Part shown: positions 36,301 through 48,500 of the stretch, piece after piece | Position numbering within the stretch: the stretch's first letter is position 1 | How the letters are laid out: each line of letters opens with the position of its first letter | Assembly (NCBI GenBank): GCA_029783825.1 | Contig: JAREIK010000500.1 | Location: forward strand, 558,001 to 622,000 | Direction of reading: 5' to 3' | Length of the DNA: 64,000 nucleotides | Source of the DNA: Sapria himalayana | Lineage: Eukaryota; Streptophyta; Magnoliopsida; Malpighiales; Rafflesiaceae | Made by a program: the position numbers and the translations under genes | The notes under the pieces: generated by a model | What the model saw: only the letters and a program-made list of their open reading frames with translations | Told to the model about the DNA's origin: nothing | Databases searched by the model: none

Positions 36301-39300
36301 ATAAAATAAAATATTTTTATAAAATAAAATAAAATATTTTTATAAAATAAAATAAAATATTTTTAGTTTATAAAATAAATAATATATATTATTTTATGTA
36401 ATAAAATATTTTAATTTAATTTAATTTAATTTAATGAATTTTATAAAATACCTAATATTTATAATTAATAATTTTTATTTTTATTTTTATTTTTATTTTT
36501 TTTATTATGCCGTATCCTAGCCGTATCCATATCCTAATTTTTTAGAATTTTTCGTATCCCTATATCCTGCCGTATCGTATCCCCGTGTCCGTGTCCATAC
36601 TTCTTAGGTCGTGCCAACATGGCACATGTTTGACACATACATTTGATATGATTATAGCACTTCACTAAGTCAACAATCATAAACTCTAAACCTTAAATCT
36701 TAAACTCTAAATTATATACACTAAATCCTAAATTATGAACCCTAAATTTTAAAACCTGAATTTTAAACCATAAATACTAAATATTAAACTTGAACTTTAA
36801 ACTTTAAATCTTAAATCCTTAGTTTTTTTTGTTTTCTTTTTTTTTTTTTGTGCTTTATTAAAATTGTCATTAATTTAAAAATAAACTTTTGTTACTTGTA
36901 CCAATACATAACATCCATATATTAAACAAAAACATTATGACACTATTGAATTGACAGCTTGAAAATTAAAATACTTGACATTTATATTAAAATACTTGAA
37001 AATTAATTTAAAAAATAATTAGAAATCATATTTAAAACTCTCCAAAATTCAAAGAAAAATACATTGAAATGATGACAATATGACTTGTAAGATATCATAT
37101 TCATTTAAATGAGGATATTACTTAAAAAAAATTCAGCATCAAAAGAAAAAACAAGTGGAAAATACCATAAATTTTACACAGTTAATACCTAATAAGTTAC
37201 CTAATAAATTGTTTTATTGGTATCCTTTTCTTTAAAAAAATAACATCATCTTTCAAAAAAAAATTTAATTTCTGATTTTTTTCTCTGACTATCATGACTT
37301 GTAGACAATAGAGATTTTTTTTGGTGCAGACTAGATGTCTCCCAATCTCCCCCAGTATTTATATTACACATTTTTTCTATGACTACCACAAATTTAACAC
37401 AGTTCATACTCCTTATATTTATATTACACATTTTTTTTATAAAGATTCTATCTTGAATGATTGGGAATACAAGACTATCAACACTATAAGATCAATTGTT
37501 TATTATAAGATCCATCAATAATATGAGATTCACTTCAAAACAAGTTGATTCACAACTGATATCCTCAATTAACATAGAGATTTCAATAAAGTTTTTGATA
37601 CAAATATTTAAGGGTCCCCAAAACAAACAGATTTTACAAAAAATCCTCTTTTTAAAAAATGTTAAGAAAACGTCCCCAAAAAAACATGTATATTATGTAG
37701 GTCTTAAGTGGGAAACCCTTGTCATGTCATAATTAATAACATAAAAAACAAAAAAAAAAATACTATGTTTTCCAAAAAAGTATTGTGTATATACGTTTTC
37801 CAAAAAAACATATACACAGTGTATCATATACAGCATACAAGTATAGATATGTATGTATATACTTAAATAGTATATAAGTATATATGTATACATTATAATA
37901 TGTATATACAGAATATATTGTATACGTACATACTGTATATATGTGCATGCTGTATATCCATATCTACATGAGTATACAGTATATACATATATATTGACAT
38001 ATATACTGTGTATAGATGTACAATGTATCTATGTATATATGTACTGTGTGTGTGTGTGTACTACTTTATATGTATAGACTTTAGACAGTATATATGTATA
38101 TATTGTATATGCGCACATGTGTGTGCAGTACATACATATTACATATATATACTGAATCTATATGTATGTAGTATATACATACAATATATATTGTATATGC
38201 TGTATACAGAGTATACGGAAATATATATGTATATGTAGTATACATATATACTGTACATGTTTGTACAGAATATGTGTGTACATATATACTGTACATGGTT
38301 GTACAGTATATATGTATAGACAGTATATATGAATAATGTATCTACATATATAATGTACGTATAAGTATATCCAGAATATTCAGTATATACTGTATATAAA
38401 CAGATATTATATATGCAAATCCATATATGTATCTATATATGTATATTGTATTCCAATCAACTTATATTTATTATTATTGATTTTTTAGGCCACAATAATA
38501 AAAAAGAAATAAAATCACACACCATGTTATATAAAACACAATGCACATTGTCCTTATATAATAGATAAAATGATTTGGGCAACTCATAAATTTGATATTC
38601 TTATCAAAAACATAAACTAAAAATAAATAAATAAAACATATTAAACCATGACACCCCCCTCAAGTTGGTGCGTAATGATTCGGAACATCAAATTTTGAAG
38701 AGGGACAGAGAGATAAGTTGAGGCTGCTTCAAGCTCTTCATGACAATATATATTGGTTGTTTTGTTGTCAAGATATATGTTACAGCAATAAGCTCGCACA
38801 AAATTTTTTTCACAATGGACTTGTTCACCCTTTATGACAATAAGTAGCTATACATCATATTGCCTAATAATCAAAATAAAAATTATAAAAAAAAGGATAA
38901 TTTTTATCTCCTCAATTAAGAGAGATTCATAGTATATCACAAATAACTATCATTATTGATATGAACTATAGCTCTATTCTTTTTAATATATCTCAAAATA
39001 TATAGTTACCTCTTTGTTTTTCAAGAGTCAAGATTGCTACCAAAAAAAGTATAAAACTTTATTGTTAACTTTATTATGATACATACAAGTGTTTAACTCG
39101 AATATAAATATTCGGACAATTACACATGTTCATGATCTTTGAAAAAGAATTGAAGTCCCAAGACTTTTCACATATCTCAATATGCAATGAGATATATATA
39201 CACATATATGCATAATGTATCTATGTATATATTGTATGTATATGTATATCCAGAATATATAGTATATACTATATAAATATATATTGTGCATAAATAGATA

Positions 39301-42300
39301 CTACATATTTATATACTATATGCATATTTATGTATGTATCTATACATGTATATTGTATTCAAGTCATTTTATATTTATTATTATTGTATTTTTAAGCCAT
39401 AATATTAGATGAAAAATGAAATCACATACTATATATAAAACAACATGCACATTGTTACCATATAACAGATAAAAATAATTGGTACAACTCATGGATTTTG
39501 TACCTTGATTAATAACAAACTAAAGAAGAAAAAAAATATATAATAAACCACACCCCACTCAAATTGGATATTAAATAAGAAAATGATATCAAATATATAT
39601 ATTAGGCTAATCAAAACATTACAACTCATGTTTTGATGTCTTGATACATGTAAACAAATGATATTTATTGATTTTACCAAAACTTATTATAGAGTATCAA
39701 GAGACTTAATTTAATGGATATTAAATAAGAAAGTAATATCATTTATATATATTAGGCTAATCAATGATGTGTATGAGAAAGTAATATTCAGAATTAAATT
39801 AATTTAAGTCATTACATATGAGTTTCCAATAGTTATCTAACTACACCAAGAATAATCACTTAGTCCTTACATTTTTATATAAATTATTCATAAATTAATA
39901 TGGTATGTATAATTGACATATTATTGGTTGATGAGACTAAAAATATATTATGTAAGAAACTAAATATTTAAAAGATTACAATCAAGTCTAAGAGATTTAA
40001 AATTAGTTATAATAAAATAGAGTAATTAATATATAAATTTAATCATATTAAGATAATAATGTGATAATCAAAATAAAAAAATAAAAAATATCAAATATCA
40101 GTCATTTTAGGTATTTAAGCTCTATATTAAGTACAAATGAAAAAATCAACAAAGATGTATCTCATATAATTGAAGTTAGATAGACCAAATAGAGAATTAT
40201 ATCAAAAAATTTTTATAATAGAAGAGTATCAAAAAAATAAAATAATATATATATATATATATATATAAAATAATTAAGTGACCAGACATACCATATATAA
40301 GTGAATATTGATCAATCAAAAAATAATATATTCAAAAGATAAGAATAGCAGAGATGGGTATGATAACATATGAATGATACGACTAACAAATATTGAATTA
40401 AAAATAAAAAGATTAGAAAGATTATTTAAAAAATGTATATAGATAATAAGATATGAGATAAACATCTGAGATAATTTAATCAAATCCAACACAAACCACT
40501 TTGTACATCAATTAAGATGTGTAGAACTATTCGAGAGGAGAGAAAAAAAACTAAGGATAAGCTTGAAAATAATTAGATATAAATTATTTATTATAATTTA
40601 AAAATTAAAGGATTAAGAATCAATATTATTTTAACAAAAATGATTGAAAAAATATGATTTATACCATCAATACCAGCATAAAATTTAATTAATGAAAATG
40701 GTGATGATTATGATCTCACACCTCAATTTTACTAAATCCCTAATAATCTAATATTATATTAATACTAAGTTGTTTCGCAAGATGACTCACAAAAACTAAA
40801 TATAAGTTGTAACAGATGAGAGAGTCGGTAGATGACACTAGATAATTAACACAATGATAGGAAAGCAGACAATCTTCTTCTGCTAGATGCAGTATCCTTA
40901 GTGAAATCCATTAACACAATAAAGGATAAGATCTATGATGTTGATTGTGATGTTCTCGTTCACTAACAGTGAATTTTTGATGATTTACTAACTCAAAATT
41001 GAATATCAAGAATATCTTTGTAGGTACTTAAGTGCTCATTCAAAAATGATTCTTCCTACAACATGATCCCTACTATTACAAGCATACACATGGTTACAAT
41101 AGCATGTAAAAAAATACAAAGTCTATAAAATACAAGCATAAAAAAGAATATACATATCAATCTCATACCCAAAAAAAATATACCTAATCTTCTACAAATA
41201 AGTAGATAATAATGATTGTAGAAGTTCATAGATTACAATCTCTCATTATAAACAAAATGCAAGCAAAAATAATAATAAATATATATTCAAACCTAAAAAG
41301 GATAATGGTAGCAACATATATGATTTTAATATGTTCAGTCTCTAATGGTGATGACTCATGACTGCTGATGATTTTTTTTCATCCACTTTTGGCACCTACG
41401 CCACCTTGGCATTTAATCATTCATGGCCAAAGTGATTTGAATTAGTTTTGAATATGTTTTTGAAGATTCTTTTCATCCACCTAAGTAGCCTTTTCAGGCA
41501 GATTAATTAGTTTTTTGGATTTTTAAAAAAAAAATTGGCATGTCACCCTAATTCCACATCTCTTGGTGGCTTTTACATTGTGGTTAACTGGGTCATGTCA
41601 AGTATACCCAGCTACTGTATAGAGATTTGATTATCTTCAATAATTAAACTTTGTTTTTTTAGCATAAAAAACAAGATGACCCTCATAGAAATAACGATAT
41701 CACTCCGTAGAATAAAAAACACTCCATAAAAGCTAGACAACCACTCTTATGCTCAAGAGCGCTCTCAATATAGATTTAGTTATTGAGTCAAGCAATTACA
41801 GCACTTAAAAGATGATGCTCATGATAATAAAAATCAAATATGAGAGAGATCATAAATAAAAATAAAAAGAGATTTTCTATAATTTGAAATAGATTTGTCA
41901 TGCATCATCTTCCGTATAAAGTAATATTTTAATTCTATATGTTTCATCTGCTCATAAAAGACCAAATTAGATATTATTTGAATTAGTGTGTAACTATCAC
42001 AGCAAAGAAAAACAAAAAAAAAAGATAAAAAATATAAGCTCCTCAAAGAAATAACTCATTGACAACAAATCACAAGTAACAGTATTCATGGCAATATATT
42101 TGGTCTCTACATAGGATTTAACAACAGATGTTTGCCACCTAACTTTCCGGAGGATGAGTTGTGATGTGAACTATACTATAGGTGTCAAACAAACTATGTC
42201 ATGCCGGCATTATTCATTTTTTTAGGCTCATCTGGGTCACCGTGTCTCATAGGCATGGTATGGTTTTTAGCACGTGCCTTGTCATGCCGGCATGGCTCTG

Positions 42301-42483
42301 AAAATGGACAGCCCGGAACTTCCCATTGGCACACATTTTGGCAGGATCATGCCAAGCTATGTCAGGCTTGGCTAGGCTAGTCCAATTCGTTATATGCTAG
42401 CCTTGGTTCAGTCCAGGCTAGCCTAGTTCGTTCCAGGCTAGCCTAAATAAGAAAAAGCTATGCATTACAATGTGATATCTTAG

Positions 42484-42525
<42 letters not shown>

Positions 42526-45500
42526 CAACATACATGGCAAGTACCCCATGCACAGTAACAAAGAACATAAATAAATTAAATAAAATAAACAGAAACTATA
42601 ATGATTGATTTTTGCATCACTGCCCAAACAATCTTATAAAAATTAAAGTCTTTCTCAAGTTGTTCTTTGTCATACAAACTGATTCTTTATTACTTTTAAG
42701 GATCTCTTATACTAGTATATTTCAATTCCAAATTGGAAACAGCAAGAAGATAAAAAATTGCCAAACAAATCATTAAAGTGAATTAGAACCCTGCCAAAGA
42801 ATTCATAAACGAATATCAAACATTAGACATCCAAATTCAAAGACATTAATGGAAATTTAAGTCCAATAAGACAGAAAAGTCAAGGATAAAGAAACTATAA
42901 ATAAGATTGTGGGCACATGTACCTCAGTAATAAAGAGATCGACAGAATACTGATATGAGGTTTCCAGACAATGACAAGAAGCATTGCAGCAGTTCCTAAA
43001 AATTTTCATAACAATTTAGGAATTGCTGACTGACAGTTTTTAAACAATTATAATGGAAAATATATGAAAGGGGCAGAATAATTCTTAAGTGTCATAAAGT
43101 ACCAGAATAAAGCGGTTCATTATTCTTACCATGCACTATTTGTGCATTAGAAATTAGTTCAATTTAGTTCTGTTGTCATATGATATGCATTAGAAAGTAC
43201 ATATAAAAGGGATAGAATAGAATATGCTAACTACATGAGAAATCTAATATAAAATTAAATTTTATGGCAATGCCAGTAGTTACCAGAAAACAACTTTAGA
43301 TCTGGCAGCTACTAAAAAAGATTGAATATCTATTTTATTTCTCACTACTATTTACAGTGACAATCAAACTACGAGGCCCATAGCCTAGAGGTGTCAACAG
43401 AGCCGGGCAGGCTCGGGCCGGCCCGGCACGAGGCACGGCACGGTTCGGCCGTGCCCGGATGGTTTTAAACCGTGCCCGGCCCAGCACGGTGGCACGGTCG
43501 TGCCCTAAAAAAATGGGTCGGGCCGTGCCGGGTCGGGCCGTGCTGGGTCGGGCCGTGCCGGGTCGGGCCGTGTGGGTCGGGTCGGGCCGTGCCGTGCCGG
43601 GCCGTTTGACACCTCTACCATAGCCTCTAATCTGGTGTTGTAGTTGGAGAGGAAGTTTTGTAGTTTATAGTTAATAATTTTTTTATCTAATTTATTTTTT
43701 TTATTTTGCTGTATTATATATGAGAGCACACAACTTGTGGTTATCCCAATCCAAATGATCCAATATATAATAATTTTGTCGTACATATTTTATTATCTAG
43801 TGATAATGTGCTATCAAGTTTATTGTGTTTTTGTCTTTGAATTTAACATACAACAATTCTTATTGCTTAATCTTATAGTTTGATTTAAATAATTATTGGC
43901 TTTCCTTATTGTTTGATTTAACATGCAACTCTTCTTGTCTTTCCTTCCTCTCATGCATTAACAAATTATCCAGTATATATACCCCATATTTGAATCCCAA
44001 AAACCATGGAACTATAATGATGACAAAAATACAATCTTAATACCAAGTTAGTAGATATAAAAAAAAAGCATACCATATGCAAAGAAGGCAAATGGTAGGC
44101 GAACAATATGCTTCAACTTTTGGCTAAAACTATAGTATCCCTACAAAATAAACAGAAAAATTCACATTTTTTAACAAGAGAAGCACCAAATGTGGCACAT
44201 CATTGTTTAAAATATCTATCATAACCACAACTTAGCCATCAAAATGACAAGCCATTTATCTCAAACAACTCAACCAACCAACCATGGAATTGGCAACTAT
44301 GTGAGAGATGTGACTTGCTTTTGTGGTCAGCATTCAGCAAACAATGATAGACTTTTGAGAGGATAGTTTCCCATAGTTGATGAGGTCAGGTTCATTAATA
44401 GACCTGAGTCATTTTTTTTACACGTGTTTCATTTTGGGTACTGTACCATCATGCCAACATCTGCCATTTTTGCAATTTTGGACCATCTCTACAATGCCTT
44501 GTGATGCAGGTGATGGATTTGAATTTTGAAAGAATAAAAAATCCATTATTATCTATCATAGTTTTCTTTAGCTTGATGATCACCTGCAGGCGTATTTGAT
44601 GGACTTGAGAAACAAAGAACTGTTGAAAAATGCCTGAAATTTTTGATAAACAAATTACAATGTAATTATGAGAAAATCAATCAAAATAAAGAGAACTTGG
44701 TAGATGTTCAACCACAAATTGTTGTTATATTACATACTGCCATTTGTTTAATGTGGTCTAATAGTTGAGATACCCATCTAGCTTGAGGATACCCCTAGGT
44801 TTTCACTATTAGCTTGAGGAACAATTTACAGTCATTTTTATTTCAATTTTTTTTTTGTATTGAGCATGGGAGCATCGAAGTTGTAAGTTGACCCAGTCCA
44901 ACTTACTCACAATATATAGGCACCCAATGTGCCTATTTTAATATTGAGTTTCATCGAGTTTTTGTAAGTTTTCATTTTGTTATGATTTTTGTGATTTAAT
45001 TTCTATATGATATCATAGTCAAATGTAAATTTCTACCCAAATTTATTGTGTTACGATGTTTCGGGGTAAGTTTAAGCCCAATCTTCCTAAATTTTAACAG
45101 AATACCCTAGGTGTGCCAAAACAATAGGCACGTCAATTCTAATTTCTATCCAATTTTAGACAAAATTCCTACTATGCATATTGCCTAGAAGGCACATACT
45201 ATGTGCACAAATCAGGCACAATAAGCATACAAGCAAAAATAAAAGATAAATAACTTTAGCATGTAATTGTGAATACCATCTGCATAATATTGATGTTAGA
45301 AAGTATTTGTGTGTGACATCAACTCAATATTGATGTTAGAAATTATATGTGTGTGACATCGAATCGAATCACTATTTATATCAATTAGAGATAATTATGA
45401 TATTACGTCAGTATGCAAAAGCAAAAGATACATCATATAATGCATTTATTATTGGAAGAAATAGCATACCAATGAGAGGTAATGACAATTATTTTCAGAC

Positions 45501-48500
45501 AGTCAAGTAAGAGCATATAAAATGTTGAGAGATACACATTAACTACTGAAGTTTACTTAGGAGATACATATTAACTCATCTTTAAGATAATAATAGATAT
45601 TTCTCATCCTCTAACTATTACATATCTCGTAACTTATCTTCTCATTTTAGATTTTTAAATTATTGACTTGTGAGTTAATAGTCACATCACATTGATGTGA
45701 CAAATGGGCCGGGCAACCTTACCCAGCATGCGCCACGGCCCACAAAAAGCCAGCAACACAACTCATCATTGAAAATGGTGTTGATCTACACGGCCCAATG
45801 GTAGAAGTTGTGGCGAGCAAGGAGGGGTTGCACACATTCCTCTTGTGCATGTGGAAAGGCACAAGAGGAATATTATATGATATATTAAATTCTAGGCAAA
45901 CTCACATTGACATCACTAATATTTGATTTACTTAATGTTCAATAATTTCCTTTATATACAACCACAAGTTTATAAAAGAAAAAATGACTAAATTAATTGA
46001 TAGTAGATAGTTATTTAAGGCGCAAGGCGCACTGATGCGCAAAAGTCTTTTAGGGCCATAAGGCGCAAGACGCACTTGAGGTGCGGGCTTTTTATTTTGA
46101 GGCGCACCCAGCCTAATACACATAAAAATTATACATTTTACTAAATATAGTCTTTAATTTTCATCTAATAATAAACTAAAGAATATCAAAGATAAAAATC
46201 AAATACTAATAGTGATCCCATCATCCAAACATTCAAAGTTTCAAAATAAAATAACAAACATTCAAATTTCTAAAAGAAAATAAATACTCGTGTATCTACA
46301 TCTAAATCTAAATCAAGAAAGTCTTTATCAATATCATCCTCATTATCAATCTTTCACTCTTCATCTTCTTCATCTTCCTCTCTCGATGAATAGATCATCT
46401 CTTCATCTTCATCAATCAAAGCAAGAGAAGGTGTATGTTTAGAGCTAGATGGTCTTGACTTTGGTTTTGGTTTTGGTGTTTTACTTGGTTTAGCTCTTGT
46501 ATAAACCCTAAGCTCCTCAGCTCCACTAGCTCTTGCAATATCACCTAGAGGTGTCAAACGGGCCGGGCAGGCACAGCCCGGCCCATTTTTTTAGGGCACG
46601 ACCGTGCCACCGTGCCGGGCCCGGCCCGGCACGGCACGGCATGGTTCCTGTATCGTGTCGTGCCCGGCCCGGCACGGTTTAAAACCATCCGGGCACGGCA
46701 CGGCCCGTAGGCACGGCAGGCCGAGCCGTGCCGGGTCAAGAGTCGGGACCGCGGGTCGGGATCCAATCAGACCCAACCCGCAGTCTTTTTTTCGGGAGGG
46801 GACGGGTCACGCCCACGCGTGCCCGCGTAAAACCGGCACGGGCACGGGCACGGGCACGATTAAAAACCGTGCCGGGCCGGCCCAGGCACAGCCGAACCGT
46901 GCCTCGTGCCGGGCCGGGCCGGCCTGGCCCGGTTGACACCTCTAATATCATCCCATGTTAAATCATCATCTTCAAATACCAAATCATCTTCTGCAACACC
47001 TTCATCTTTCATTCTTCCCATCAACCATTCGTTGTTATCATCTATTTCTTTCAAGATAATGGGATCAATGGTATGATGCTCAATGTATCTTTTCATCAAG
47101 GTTCGGTTGTACTTAATGTACACCAAATCATTCAAGCATTGGTGGTCCAACCTATTTCTCCTCTTGCTATGAATCTGAAAAAACAAATAATTTTCATGAT
47201 TATATCTTAATGTTTTAGTTTTGAAGAATCTAAGTTACATTAAATAATATTATAACTTAAAGACAAATTCAATTGCATATAATTATTTTAGTAACTTACA
47301 TTCTCAAAGATACTTCAGTTCCTTTCACAGCCTGATGTACTACATGTTAGGTTGAGAACCCTCAATGCAAACTTTTGCAAACTTCTAGTTTGCAAAAGTT
47401 TCGCGCCTGCAGCCGCCGAAACTGAAAGTCGACGCCTGATGTGCATCACCCGCCTGCGCCTCGCCTGAAGCAAGGCATTTTTCCTAGGAGTGGTGGCGCC
47501 TGAGCTGTAGGCGCGCCTCAGGCGTGCCTTTCATAACTATGGATATTACAAATATTATATTTTATTTTTAAAAGATCGTAAGTTAATATATATTATATAA
47601 TATATCAAACTTGTATATTATATAATACTTATGTGAATTTGCCAAAAAAAACATTATTAAATAAAATGAGAGTATGAATGTTATATTTTTTTTCTATAAT
47701 ATTATAGGTTAGTATTTAATATATAAAAACATATCCAACTTGTATATCATATAATTCTTATGTGAACTTATCGAAATAATATTACAAAATAATTTAAATT
47801 TAAAAATTATAATAATTAAAAAACTTAGAGACCATAATTATGTGGTGTCTGAGATATCAATTTATGGACTATCTAAAATAACATATCTTTTACATATGTC
47901 ACAGTCTATTATGGTGATTCAAACTAAATACAAAAAAAGAAACTATTAAAATTTTGTTAAATAACTCTTCTATATATTTGATCCTCATGATAATTTTATC
48001 ACATATGAGTAAATGACTATCATCTATTAAAAATATAATATTCAAAAAAAATAGTTATATATTTGATAATGTTTCATATAATAATGTAAAGATAAATATA
48101 TTTATAAAAACTACTAGAAAAGATTATCAAGCTAAAATATTTTATGTTAGAAGTATATCATATTATAAACTTAATAATATAAGTCATATTAAAATTTGTT
48201 TCTCATTAGAAGTAATTTGAATTTTTATACAATTTAATTAATATGTCTAGAAAATTAAAAAAATTTTATATTTTATGTAAATTAGCATGTCTTAAAAAAA
48301 AACATTTCAATTTAATATCTTTCACCATTAGAATTTACCATACATAATATTGGAATCATAGTTAGGCTAGCAAAATATTTTATTCAATTTCATAAATAAT
48401 AAAACTAGTGACCTCTTGATGTATCGATATGGCTACTAGATGAAATTTTCATTTTTAAGTTTATAAATATTTTTTAAGATATAGCAAACATGTATTAATC

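Larger units (their letters stand above)
31068..36641 (+). mobile_element. hAT-A6, carrying a dimeric SINE and two X elements
   Basis: Left terminus TAGAGATGTCAA (31068-31079), right terminus near TTGACACATACA (36630-36641). A GC-rich start block resumes after the SINE (31508-31733), and the end block lies on both sides of X2. The transposase is on the plus strand. No matching target duplication could be shown. Three insertions account for about 1.9 kb of its 5.6 kb. Confidence 0.78.
46007..47541 (-). mobile_element. hAT-B2: non-autonomous copy of the second hAT family
   Basis: Ends ATAGTTATTTAAGGCGC and, reversed, CATAGTTATGAAAGGC, with GGCGCAAGGCGC and GGCGCCTGAG words inside. Flanks gatagtag and gatattac agree at six of eight. 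It keeps only the C-terminal part of a transposase and carries a MITE at 46546-46944. Confidence 0.8.

Noticed and set aside
31734..36607. X1 and X2 as the two ends of one large composite transposon
   Set aside because: Each has its own 8-bp target duplication, so they inserted separately.
37693..38296. Tyrosine-rich frames in the TATATGTATA tract
   Set aside because: They are translations of a simple repeat.
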